Positions 1-6,323 are shown, counted from the first letter of the stretch. The stretch: DNA of 15,901 nt from UBA1550 sp049294435 (GCA_049294435.1 JBAQCU010000012.1:1-15901); one strand, 5' to 3'. Numbers and translations: made by a program. The notes: generated by a model from the sequence alone, not told the origin.

Positions 1-92
1 GGGGGGAAGGAATTTTTGCCCGCCCTCGCTTTCCGATTCCAATTTTTTTCCGCCGCCGCCGAATTTCGTGCCAGTGAAACTGGCGCGCCGCC
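1..92. repeat. Left copy of a long inverted repeat (GC-rich, with inner hairpin)
   Basis: Positions 1-69 are the exact reverse complement of 2310-2378 (69 of 69 by eye). Next comes a small hairpin at 70-84 (gccagt-gaa-actggc), then gcgccgcc at 85-92, which again matches the right copy (2285-2292). The copy is probably cut by the window edge, so its true left end is unknown. It lies immediately downstream of the minus-strand membrane protein gene that ends at 101. Confidence 0.9.
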
Positions 93-100
93 TTTAATTT

Positions 101-1969
101 CTAAACTGTAAATCCAACTAATTTAACTAACAGCCACGAAATAATCAAGAATGAAACTGAAAAGACGGGAACAAAAACATATTTCATTTTATCTTTTGGT
201 TGAAATGACCATGACGAGTATCCAGCCAATTTCAATTGCTCAAACAAATTTTTATCCTCGGACTTGATCCTTTTGATTATGAAACTAACAATCAATGCGA
301 TAATTGGCAAGACATAAATTATCAAAACAGGAACAAGATCCATAAAATCAAAATATCTCATAGAATAACCAAGCTCTCTAATCATTGAAGGCAACGCAAA
401 CAAACCGAATGTCAGAAAAGGTATGGCTAAGAAAAATAAAATTGTAGCAACTCTCCTTTTCCATAAATATCCTTTCTGTTTTATTTCGGCAAGTAGAGGT
501 TCGACGCTTTCATTTTTATTTTTCGTGCCAACTAATACCGTAGTTATCAATAATCCTAAAATAGTTAGAAAATTAGACAAACCAATCAAGCCAAGTTTTA
601 TTGGATTTTTCCTTAAATCTTTGAAAATAATCAAGCCCGCCAAAATTCCAGCAAGTATTGAACTTAATATAAACAGAATTATTGCGCTGACCATAGGGTG
701 TTTAGCAATAAAAGTTGAATAGTAAGTTTTAGCAGGCGCTTGTGCTTTTAGCCACAAGTCATCAGTGAAAAATTTTGACGGTGCGTTGATTTCTATTTTG
801 GTATATTTGATATTTTTATTTTGTCCGTTATAAAAGTTTTTCAAGTCATCGGCAAAACTTGCGTAGCTATCAACATAATATTCTGTTTTTGTGTAGCTTT
901 TAATATCTTGAAAAACTTTTGGCGTGACATGGCCAATTACTCTGATTGTTGCCGGAACTGTTTTGCTGCCATAGACGCTTGTTGGAAGTAATGGGAAATA
1001 AATTTCTTTTGTTGGGAATGTTACAAATACTCCCCTTTGGTTGGCTAAATTCTGATTTTTGTTGTAGGTATCTACAATTATTGACGGGTCATTTTGAATG
1101 GCTTGCGTTAATTCCTGCAAAACAGTTCCGCCTTGTTGGGATTTCAAATAATCAGTTGAATTGTTAGCTTGATTAAATTCGGGATATTTTTGTTTTAAAG
1201 TATTTACAAAATCAAAGAATTTCGGATAACGATATTGATTTGAAAAATAAATATAAAGATTGTTTTTTATATCTTCAGCAGAAATAATTTTTTCAGGCGA
1301 GCTTATCCATGAAGCAATGAATGAATATTCTTTACCAATGTAATTATTCAAAACGGGAATTGAGCCATTATCAATTTTTAAACCTTTACTTTTTAAGTAA
1401 TCATATAAACCATTGGCGGTTTTGGCAGTAATAATTTCTGAGGCAATACCTTCTTTTTCCAAGTGTTCGTAAACTGCAACATCTGGCTCGGTGCCCATAC
1501 CAATACCCTGTGGTGCACCTAGAGCGTTATCAAAACCTTTGGTTCCACCCGTGCTTAATGTCTGAGAAAATAATACAAATGGAATTGTGTAAATTTGCGT
1601 CATTTGCAAAAACTTTGTGGTATCGTCAAGATTAGATTTTGCTTTTTTTGAAATTTCCTCACCGCTTAACTGTGGCAAACTTTTTACAACATCAATTGCC
1701 ACTTTGTTCGGGTCGGAAGGAACAGGAAAAAGCCAAACAACACCCTTGCTATTTTCTCCCTCAAGCCCAACACTAATAATCATTTTTTGTAAACCATTAT
1801 CATAATTGATAAATGCTTGCTGATTATTTTCACCTGAATAATCCCAACGGTCTGAATAAGGATCGGGTTTTATCATCATCCCGTCTGCCAAAACTGATTT
1901 AGGGATAAAGGAAAATACCACCAAAAATGCAATTAGAGACAATGTAATAAATGAGAGTGATTTTTTCAT
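101..1969 (-). CDS. Secreted/membrane-anchored protein of unknown function, DUF2330-like pattern
   Basis: This is a 622-residue protein. Residues 1-28 form a signal peptide (MKKS, hydrophobic core, small residues ending in VLA-D). A long extracytoplasmic domain follows to about residue 425, and then a C-terminal membrane domain of about five helices (around 428-450, 460-482, 508-530, 545-567 and 600-620). The start of the mature protein (ADGMM, then QQAFINYDNG, then VVWLFPVPSDP) resembles the DUF2330-type pattern of a Q/I-rich strand followed by W-x-(F/L)-PVP. That link is from memory and is not proven. The start ATG lies 15 bp after the small XRE regulator gene, so the two probably form one transcript. 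Base composition is markedly more AT-rich than in the ftsZ or hisS genes, with many AAA, AAT and ATT codons. This and the flanking inverted repeats suggest acquisition. No enzyme motif was recognised. Confidence 0.8.
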   Translation of the reverse strand: MKKSLSFITLSLIAFLVVFSFIPKSVLADGMMIKPDPYSDRWDYSGENNQQAFINYDNGLQKMIISVGLEGENSKGVVWLFPVPSDPNKVAIDVVKSLPQLSGEEISKKAKSNLDDTTKFLQMTQIYTIPFVLFSQTLSTGGTKGFDNALGAPQGIGMGTEPDVAVYEHLEKEGIASEIITAKTANGLYDYLKSKGLKIDNGSIPVLNNYIGKEYSFIASWISSPEKIISAEDIKNNLYIYFSNQYRYPKFFDFVNTLKQKYPEFNQANNSTDYLKSQQGGTVLQELTQAIQNDPSIIVDTYNKNQNLANQRGVFVTFPTKEIYFPLLPTSVYGSKTVPATIRVIGHVTPKVFQDIKSYTKTEYYVDSYASFADDLKNFYNGQNKNIKYTKIEINAPSKFFTDDLWLKAQAPAKTYYSTFIAKHPMVSAIILFILSSILAGILAGLIIFKDLRKNPIKLGLIGLSNFLTILGLLITTVLVGTKNKNESVEPLLAEIKQKGYLWKRRVATILFFLAIPFLTFGLFALPSMIRELGYSMRYFDFMDLVPVLIIYVLPIIALIVSFIIKRIKSEDKNLFEQLKLAGYSSWSFQPKDKMKYVFVPVFSVSFLIISWLLVKLVGFTV

Positions 1970-1984
1970 AGTTTTATTTTACTA

Positions 1985-2191
1985 TTATTTTATTAAATCT
2001 TCAATTGAAACGCCAAGAGCTTTGGCGATATTCGCCATAGTTTGAACGCTCGGTTTGTTAACAACACCGCTTTCGACTTTGGTAAGCGTTGTATATTTAA
2101 TATCTGCTTTCTTGGCTAAATCATCTTGAGTCAAGCCAAGTTTAGCCCGTGCTTTCTTTATATTTTCGCTGATTGTTTTTCCACTTGTCAT
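1985..2191 (-). CDS. Small XRE-family transcriptional regulator
   Basis: The 68-residue protein is essentially one HTH_3 (Cro/C1-type) domain. Its segments read ISENIKKARAKLGLTQDDLA, KADIKYTTLTKVESG and PSVQTMANIAKALGVSIEDL, which cover the five helices of the fold including the recognition helix (about residues 31-43). There is no second domain, so it should act as a DNA-binding dimer. It lies directly upstream of the membrane protein gene and probably controls its own promoter. A TATAAT box (2212-2217, minus strand) and an 11-bp inverted repeat (2203-2213 and 2245-2255) lie just upstream. Small XRE proteins are often antitoxins or regulators of acquired modules. No separate toxin is visible here unless the downstream membrane protein plays that part. 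Confidence 0.9.
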   Translation of the reverse strand: MTSGKTISENIKKARAKLGLTQDDLAKKADIKYTTLTKVESGVVNKPSVQTMANIAKALGVSIEDLIK

Positions 2192-2202
2192 ATTAGTAAA
2201 GT

Positions 2203-2255
2203 TTTGGTAGTATTATAGTAAGTATGATTATTACCCTTATTGTTATACTACCAAA
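2203..2255 (-). promoter_or_regulatory. Promoter and operator-like inverted repeat of the XRE gene
   Basis: The inverted repeat tttggtagtat (2203-2213) and atactaccaaa (2245-2255) is perfect over 11 bp with a 31-bp spacer. A consensus -10 box TATAAT (minus strand, 2212-2217) overlaps the gene-proximal arm. The expected -35 position reads ATAAGG, so the -35 is poor, as is common for regulated promoters. The arrangement fits autoregulation by the XRE protein; this is inference. Confidence 0.5.
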
Positions 2256-2284
2256 TAAAATGAGTTTAATCAAACAAATTTCTT

Positions 2285-2378
2285 GGCGGCGCATTTCGCA
2301 AAGCGAAATACGAAATTCGGCGGCGGCGGAAAAAAATTGGAATCGGAAAGCGAGGGCGGGCAAAAATTCCTTCCCCCC
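2285..2378. repeat. Right copy of the long inverted repeat
   Basis: The 2310-2378 segment is the exact reverse complement of 1-69. The adjoining hairpin (atttcgc-aaa-gcgaaat, 2293-2309) sits where the left copy has a different hairpin (70-84), and ggcggcgc (2285-2292) matches again. Downstream (2379-2402) a tttttgcccgccc motif can pair back onto gcgagggcgggcaaaaa inside the repeat. The whole element to about 2450 is therefore palindromic. Confidence 0.9.
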
Positions 2379-2477
2379 AACCCCCTTCCTTTTTGCCCGC
2401 CCGAGCGATTGGATTTTAAAATTCGGAATTCGGATTTTCGTCAAAAAATGTTCGAACATCAATCAAAAAACACCGCC

Positions 2478-2519
2478 ATAGCAAAATTCGGACAGGATTT
2501 TCTGTCCGAATTTTGCTAT
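2478..2519. repeat. Perfect 18-bp-stem hairpin
   Basis: Arms at 2478-2495 and 2502-2519 (left arm atagcaaaattcggacag) are perfectly complementary around a 6-nt loop. There is no T-run on either side, so it is not a typical intrinsic terminator. It sits between the right inverted repeat and the tRNA-like sequence. Confidence 0.85.
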
Positions 2520-2526
2520 CATGACG

Positions 2527-2626
2527 GAAAGATAGGGGCATTCGAACCGCGGGCCGCAGTCCTCGAAGAGAGGACGTAGGTTTCGAGCTCACTAGAGCGA
2601 GAGGCGAATCCCTCCTTCTCCACCAA
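2527..2626 (+). pseudogene. tRNA-Ser-like decayed or rearranged sequence
   Basis: The 3' end reads ccctccttctccacca, a plausible tRNA-Ser T-arm/acceptor/CCA end, but the T-loop lacks part of the GTTCGA core (ggcgaatcc). The matching 5' acceptor strand would be ggagaag, while the candidate start reads ggaaaga. A hairpin gtcct-cgaagag-aggac resembles a long variable arm. The opposite strand also ends in a tRNA-like T-loop and acceptor (ggttcgaatg ... ctttccgtca). Neither strand gives a full cloverleaf by eye, so it is listed as a remnant, possibly a chimera of two tRNA 3' ends. Confidence 0.35.
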
Positions 2627-2636
2627 AAAATAATAG

Positions 2637-2710
2637 GGGCGATTAGCTCAGATGGTTAGAGCGTTACATTGACATTGTAAAGGTCGGAGGTTCGATTCCC
2701 CCATCGCCCA
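2637..2710 (+). tRNA. tRNA-Val (GAC anticodon)
   Basis: A full cloverleaf is visible: acceptor gggcgat/atcgccc, D-stem gctc/gagc, anticodon stem ttaca/tgtaa with loop ttGACat (anticodon 2671-2673), and T-loop ttcgatt. The discriminator base is A (2710), followed by caa, so CCA is not encoded and must be added after transcription. The T-stem (ggagg/ccccc) has one A-C mismatch. Three further copies or part-copies of its 3' end lie downstream. Confidence 0.95.
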
Positions 2711-2775
2711 CAAACAGAAGAATCAAATGAAAAGCATTTGGTGATTATTGTTTGTGAGGCGATGGGGGAATCGAA
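2691..2775. repeat. tRNA-Val 3' end and its inverted copy (hairpin)
   Basis: The tRNA segment 2691-2715 (T-loop through acceptor and flank) is repeated in inverted orientation at 2750-2775, with a single extra base (a at 2757). The intervening ~34 nt contain a smaller hairpin (caaatg-aaaag-catttg). A transcript could pair the tRNA 3' half with this inverted copy. Confidence 0.85.
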
Positions 2776-2856
2776 GGACGGAGGCGTGGCGACGCCGAGT
2801 CGGGGTAGCGCAAATTTTTAGCAAAAAATTATGTGTGACCGAAAGCGTAATCGCGT

Positions 2857-2876
2857 TTCCCCCATCGCCCACAAAA
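2857..2876. repeat. Direct repeat of the tRNA-Val 3' end (att-like)
   Basis: The 19 nt at 2857-2875 (ttcccccatcgcccacaaa) are identical to 2696-2714 at the tRNA-Val 3' end. The 13 nt at 2857-2869 also pair perfectly with 2758-2770. A third, near-identical copy lies at 3753-3767. Duplicated tRNA 3' ends are the usual scar of site-specific integration. Confidence 0.8.
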
Positions 2877-2896
2877 AACAGCGCTCTTCAGAGGCG
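2872..2896 (-). terminator. Possible terminator of the hicBA operon
   Basis: Just after the hicA stop codon the minus strand can form cgcctc-tgaa-gag-cg (2882-2896) with one bulge, followed by ctgtttttt (2881-2873). The stem is short, so the call is tentative. Confidence 0.4.
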
Positions 2897-2898
2897 TT

Positions 2899-3132
2899 TT
2901 ATTTCTTTAGCCACTCTATTTTAGGAATTCCAGACTGCAATACAATACCACGCATCGTTCTGGGTTTTATGGATACCGAACTATGAAATGGCACGCACAC
3001 ATGTCGTAATGTTTTTTCGAAATGGCCAATATAATAGTAATGGCTTCCGTTTACGTAATTTAGTGTAAACTTATATTTCTTGAGAAATTTCTCAACATCA
3101 GCAAACTTCCAGTTTAGTAGTCCTTTCGGCAT
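2899..3132 (-). CDS. hicA: HicA-family toxin (mRNA interferase)
   Basis: The 77-residue protein follows the HicA/YcfA dsRBD-like pattern: an N-terminal helix (FADVEKFLKKYKFTLNYVNG), the GSHYYY strand with the conserved His (residue 31) that is catalytic in the family, a VCVPFHSS strand, and the C-terminal helix IKPRTMRGIVLQSGIPKIEW. HicA cleaves mRNA when not bound by HicB. It is the downstream gene of the pair, starting 5 bp after the stop of the HicB-like gene, so antitoxin is made first. The length is normal for the family. The sequence is divergent, but the key motifs are intact. Confidence 0.8.
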   Translation of the reverse strand: MPKGLLNWKFADVEKFLKKYKFTLNYVNGSHYYYIGHFEKTLRHVCVPFHSSVSIKPRTMRGIVLQSGIPKIEWLKK

Positions 3133-3137
3133 TACAT

Positions 3138-3440
3138 TTAGACTCGAGAAACTCCGTACATGTCAACCTCGTAGGGTGACTTGATAGATTTACCAGAATT
3201 TAGATTTTTCCAGAGCGTTTCATATGCTGGGTCTGCTTTCTGATTTAGCGGCGACAGCCGCGCACCTTTTAGTTTTTTAGAAGATTCTATATATCCGCTT
3301 ACTGCTTGCAGTAAGCTTAAAAAGGCAAGCTTTGGATCATCGCTTGATTCAACAATATTAAACTCAAGAGCAACAGCATACCAGGTGTCGCCATCGCGAA
3401 AAACGATATGTCTAAACTTGCCTTTTTGTGGAGTATTCAT
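3138..3440 (-). CDS. HicB-like antitoxin
   Basis: With the start chosen at 3440 the protein has 100 residues (MNTPQKG...). A start at 3458 would add six residues. The N-terminal half matches the HicB partial RNase-H fold: a strand FRHIVFRDGDTWYAVALEF, a turn, then helix DPKLAFLSLLQAVSGYIESS. The C-terminal half is charged and shows no clear ribbon-helix-helix or HTH. The start at 3440 is favoured because a promoter-like TTGCCC-18 bp-TATTCT ends only 6 nt before it, implying a leaderless mRNA. Its job is inferred mainly from its place directly upstream of hicA. It would bind and neutralise HicA and may repress the operon. Confidence 0.7.
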   Translation of the reverse strand: MNTPQKGKFRHIVFRDGDTWYAVALEFNIVESSDDPKLAFLSLLQAVSGYIESSKKLKGARLSPLNQKADPAYETLWKNLNSGKSIKSPYEVDMYGVSRV

Positions 3441-3446
3441 GTCACA

Positions 3447-3476
3447 AGAATAGCACATTTTTCACATTTTGGGCAA
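3447..3476 (-). promoter_or_regulatory. Promoter candidate for hicBA
   Basis: On the minus strand TTGCCC (3471-3476) and TATTCT (3447-3452) are 18 bp apart. The -10 ends 6 nt before the ATG at 3440, so transcription would start at or next to the start codon. Confidence 0.5.
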
Positions 3477-3478
3477 TT

Positions 3479-3508
3479 TTGTATTAAAAAACAATTGGGT
3501 GGTATACT
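3479..3508 (+). promoter_or_regulatory. Rightward promoter candidate, divergent from hicBA
   Basis: TTGTAT (3479-3484) and TATACT (3503-3508) are 18 bp apart on the plus strand. The 3515-3776 stretch downstream contains no convincing protein gene and I see no known RNA in it. It could be a leader of the following RNA or a remnant region. Confidence 0.4.
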
Positions 3509-3752
3509 GGGAAGATCAATGCAACCCTAAATCTATACAAAAAATGTAAGATTACTTTGTATGACGCATAATCTACAGAAGTCAGACAAAATCCAGTAGG
3601 TGAAATTGTCGGAACAGAGTTTCGCACCATTTCTAGTCACCCCATCTTCAAAAAATCCGCTACTAAAAGCGTTTCGTGTTAGAGGTATGGTAGAACATAG
3701 CGGTAATGAAAAAAGCAATATGCAAAAAATGTACATTGCAAAATCTTGACCG

Positions 3753-3767
3753 CCATCACCCACAAAA
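3753..3767. repeat. Near-copy of the tRNA-Val 3' end (second att-like site)
   Basis: ccatcacccacaaaa differs by one base (g to a) from the repeat at 2862-2876. Together the copies bracket the hicBA region. The match is short (14 of 15) but lies at a sensible boundary, immediately before the promoter of the candidate RNA at 3812. Confidence 0.5.
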
Positions 3768-3776
3768 TAATTGTTG

Positions 3777-3805
3777 TTGACAAAACACCTACAAACCCAT
3801 AGCAT
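3777..3805 (+). promoter_or_regulatory. Promoter of the candidate non-coding RNA
   Basis: A perfect -35 box TTGACA (3777-3782) lies 17 bp before TAGCAT (3800-3805), a 4/6 match to TATAAT. The predicted transcription start near 3812 coincides with the first base of the RNA's closing helix. Confidence 0.6.
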
Positions 3806-3811
3806 ATACAT

Positions 3812-4023
3812 CACTGCAGTTGCGGGAAGTACACGGTGAGTAAGTCGGTCTGATCAACTGATGACGCTTTAATGACCAATGCTGTCGACGATAGAATCGA
3901 CCCTAACTTGAACAACAGTTAGTCCGACGCGAAAGTAAGCCTGATAAGCTGAATAGAAGTGATAGGGTCAGACTGCAGTAAAGAAGTGCCGTGGAGATGG
4001 TCTATCCCTCTCCACGGTTTTTT
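3812..4023 (+). ncRNA. Candidate structured non-coding RNA or riboswitch-like leader, family not recognised
   Basis: This stretch has no protein gene but has a promoter in front and a strong terminator behind. The 5' end (actgcagt, 3813-3820) pairs with the same palindromic octamer at 3972-3979, just before the terminator, closing the whole RNA. Inner pairings include gaccct (3898-3903) with agggtc (3964-3969), gtcgg (3844-3848) with ccgac (3923-3927), and a local hairpin gtcga...tcgac around 3883-3900. I looked for RNase P, tmRNA, SRP and 6S hallmarks and saw none. The prmC start codon lies 25 nt past the terminator, so an attenuator or riboswitch for prmC is an alternative to a stand-alone RNA. 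Confidence 0.55.
3989..4023 (+). terminator. Strong intrinsic terminator
   Basis: The 9-bp perfect stem ccgtggaga/tctccacgg (3989-3997 and 4009-4017), with an 11-nt loop, is followed directly by six T. It ends the candidate RNA. Confidence 0.9.
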
Positions 4024-4030
4024 ATTTTCG

Positions 4031-4039
4031 TGCTAAACT
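4031..4039 (+). promoter_or_regulatory. Extended -10 candidate for prmC
   Basis: tgctaaact fits the extended -10 pattern TGn-TAnnnT, with no good -35 because the terminator occupies that space. It ends 9 nt before the prmC ATG, which has no Shine-Dalgarno site, so a nearly leaderless mRNA is possible. Confidence 0.35.
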
Positions 4040-4048
4040 TTCTCAATT

Positions 4049-4810
4049 ATGCATGACGCATCCGAAAACATAAAGCGCCTTCTTGCGGAGAAGCACAACG
4101 GAATTAAGACTCCCGAGTTTTTTCTAGACGCTGAGCGGCTGAAAGCGGGGGAGCCGTACGCGTATGTGTTTGGTTGGATTGAGTTCCTCGGAGTGCATAT
4201 TGACCTTTCGTGTAAACCAATTATCCCTCGCCCTGAGACTGCGCATTGGACACTTCGCGCGATTGGGGAACTTAAAGCAAAAGAAAAAGAACTTGGGCGT
4301 CCACTACATACTTTTGACGCATACGCAGGCTCTGGGAATGTGGGCTTGGCGGTTGCGAAGCATATTCCTGGGACACTGGTGGAGATAAGCGAACTTGATG
4401 TGCTTCTGTCGCCAGGAATCATTGCTAGCGCGCAAGCAAGCGGAATTTCCGAAGAGAATATAAGCGTGTTGCCAGGTAGCTCGCTTGAAAAGGCTACTGG
4501 TCTATATGATGCTATCTTTGCAAACCCGCCATACATCCCGCCAAGTGATATTGATAACCTCGACCCTGACATGGTGGCGCATGAGCCACACCTCGCTTTT
4601 TTTGCAGACGAAGGAGGAAACGAGTTTCATAAAATTTTAATTGACCAGGCGTGGGATTTTCTTGTGCCAGGCGGAGTTGTGTATATTGAAGCTGACGAAT
4701 ATCAAAAGCCAGCAATCGAGGCTTTGTTAAAAGGCACACAATGGTCGTACGAATTTTGGCCAGATCAATACGGACAAGTAAGATTTCCGGTGTTAAGAAA
4801 AATTATTTAA
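4049..4810 (+). CDS. prmC: Release factor glutamine methyltransferase (PrmC/HemK-like)
   Basis: This 253-residue class I SAM methyltransferase methylates the Gln of the GGQ motif in peptide-chain release factors in known PrmC proteins. Visible landmarks are a short N-terminal helical part, GEPYAYVFGWIEFLG (about 34-48, the family's GxPxxYxxGxxxFxG segment), IIPRPETAHW (58-67), the SAM-binding loop DAYAGSGNVGLAVA (around 90-103, DxGxGSG-like, here AYAGSG), and the catalytic ANPPYIPP (about 158-165) that binds the target Gln. The C-terminus ends in GQVRFPVLRKI, resembling the family's G-x-x-R end. It is slightly shorter than the usual 270-290 residues because the N-terminal domain is reduced. 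It is convergent with creD. Confidence 0.85.
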   Translation: MHDASENIKRLLAEKHNGIKTPEFFLDAERLKAGEPYAYVFGWIEFLGVHIDLSCKPIIPRPETAHWTLRAIGELKAKEKELGRPLHTFDAYAGSGNVGLAVAKHIPGTLVEISELDVLLSPGIIASAQASGISEENISVLPGSSLEKATGLYDAIFANPPYIPPSDIDNLDPDMVAHEPHLAFFADEGGNEFHKILIDQAWDFLVPGGVVYIEADEYQKPAIEALLKGTQWSYEFWPDQYGQVRFPVLRKII

Positions 4811-4813
4811 AAC

Positions 4814-4848
4814 AAAAACTCCGAATACAAATACTAGGAGGTGTTTTT
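4814..4848. terminator. Weak bidirectional terminator between prmC and creD
   Basis: aaaaactcc (4814-4822) can pair with ggaggtgttttt (4837-4848) apart from a 3-nt bulge, leaving T-rich flanks on both strands. It sits between convergent genes. Confidence 0.35.
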
Positions 4849-4880
4849 AATTTCCAAATTGCATCACGAGATGGCAATAG

Positions 4881-6323
4881 TTAGATGTTCTGTTTGTCGC
4901 TTCCTACAGCATACCAGTCAATCTTTCTTGATAGATACATAATTGTTGTTAGGATTGAAAATAGAAGTATGCTACCGATTAGCAAAGCATAATCCTCTAA
5001 TTGCAAAATTATGTATATAAAAAGATAAATAAATGTGAGAACATATCCTTGTATCATTGCCATCTTGTTGTTTGCCAAAACACTTTTTGAATATAGTGTT
5101 ATTAGCCCGATAGTAGAAATACTTGAAATAAAATACGCAAAACCAAAACCCGCTATTTCTGAAATTGAAACTAACAAAGCATAAAATAATACCAGTGCCA
5201 ATCCGACCAGGATATATTGAATAGGATGTATTTTTTTTCTGTTGAAAACTTCCACAAAAAAGAAAACTAAAAATGTAAGCGTAATAAGGAGTATTGCATA
5301 TTTTGCGCTTCGTGTTGTTTTTGTGTAGCCATCAACACCAGCCAAAAGTTTAACACCCGATGCGGAAAAATATACATTGTACGCGCCATCTAACCATGAT
5401 TGCGGGTACCCCCTGTTTAAGTCAAGGATTTTCCATGATGCAACAAAACCGTCGCTAGTAACTTCTCTTGTGTCTGGTAAAAATGCTCCGCTAAAACTTG
5501 GCGTATCCCAGGATGATTTCAAGTCAATTTTAGTAATTTTACCCACGGGAATAAATTGCAAATCTCTGCTTCCATTGAGATTTAGTTTGAAGGAAAATTC
5601 GTATTCACGAGACTGACCATTATGTATACTTTCTGGAAGTTTCGTGCTCACACCAGGACTCTGCATCATTCCAATTGGTTGTGAAGAAAAAGTCGAGCGC
5701 ATGAGCATATCCTTTTCTGTGTTTCCGTAATAAGGCGCCATCTCGTAGTTACCTTGTATCCCGCCCTGTATAACATCGCTCGTTTGAACACCCGGATTGA
5801 ACTGCAATTTATTTTCATTCCAGCTTAATTCTATGTTGTCCTCAATTCCTCGTGTATCAGAAATTCCAACGGAGATAAATGCATTACTCCACTCCACGTC
5901 AGTTTCTTTTATGCCAAGAGCTCGAATATCTGGTTGAATAAATTTCCCAGAAAAATCTATTTCTGATGAATAAACAACTGCATCAAAAATTCCTCGTGAT
6001 CGTATTTGAGGATCAAGGGTTCCGTTAATTAAAAGTGTTTCCGGTAGAAAATGAGCATACTGCGTTATGGTACTGAGATCTCCTTTTTCGTTCGTTATGT
6101 ATTTTTTATATGGTACGGAAATTATAGGACCAGCTATTGTTTGTTGCTCTCCCCATTTTTGGCTTATCTCGGCTATGGCGATTCTTTTTGTTGATTCTCT
6201 TTCGTAAACAAGATTTTTAACCATCTCAAGCGGAATCAAAAGAAGCAACGCCAATATGCCGATTACAACAATTCGAAAGGTGACAGAATACCGTATCCAG
6301 TCAAGAGCATTTTTATTATCCAT
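4881..6323 (-). CDS. creD: CreD-like inner membrane protein
   Basis: The 480-residue protein matches the CreD family. It has one N-terminal membrane helix (about 16-34), then QKWGEQQTIAGPIISVPY (about 55-72), the family's N-terminal signature, then a long extracytoplasmic region with HFLPETLLINGTLDPQIRSR. About six C-terminal helices follow (roughly 345-465). CreD belongs to the carbon-source-responsive CreBC regulon in enterobacteria and is linked to envelope stress. No CreB or CreC is present here, so the role in this organism is open. Length is near the family norm. A TAAAAT box lies 11 nt before the ATG without a Shine-Dalgarno site. It stands alone on the minus strand next to a MITE-like element. 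Confidence 0.85.
   Translation of the reverse strand: MDNKNALDWIRYSVTFRIVVIGILALLLLIPLEMVKNLVYERESTKRIAIAEISQKWGEQQTIAGPIISVPYKKYITNEKGDLSTITQYAHFLPETLLINGTLDPQIRSRGIFDAVVYSSEIDFSGKFIQPDIRALGIKETDVEWSNAFISVGISDTRGIEDNIELSWNENKLQFNPGVQTSDVIQGGIQGNYEMAPYYGNTEKDMLMRSTFSSQPIGMMQSPGVSTKLPESIHNGQSREYEFSFKLNLNGSRDLQFIPVGKITKIDLKSSWDTPSFSGAFLPDTREVTSDGFVASWKILDLNRGYPQSWLDGAYNVYFSASGVKLLAGVDGYTKTTRSAKYAILLITLTFLVFFFVEVFNRKKIHPIQYILVGLALVLFYALLVSISEIAGFGFAYFISSISTIGLITLYSKSVLANNKMAMIQGYVLTFIYLFIYIILQLEDYALLIGSILLFSILTTIMYLSRKIDWYAVGSDKQNI

Noticed and set aside
2193..2579. Open frames on both strands across the GC-rich repeat
   Set aside because: They run through inverted repeats and hairpins and read as low-complexity Arg/Lys/Ser strings.
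2691..2876. CRISPR array from the repeated tRNA 3' end
   Set aside because: Only a few copies in mixed orientation, spacing irregular, no cas genes; tRNA-derived repeats explain it.
3533..3814. Minus-strand 93-residue open frame
   Set aside because: Cys/Phe-rich with no family pattern, overlaps promoter-like and repeat sequence, no ribosome site; probably chance.
3855..3935. Hammerhead-ribozyme-like motifs (ctgatga and gaaa)
   Set aside because: The sequences next to the two motifs do not form the required stem II, and no matching cleavage site with stem I was found.
4033..4572. Minus-strand 179-residue open frame opposite prmC
   Set aside because: Antisense shadow of a clear methyltransferase gene, Ser-rich, no domain.
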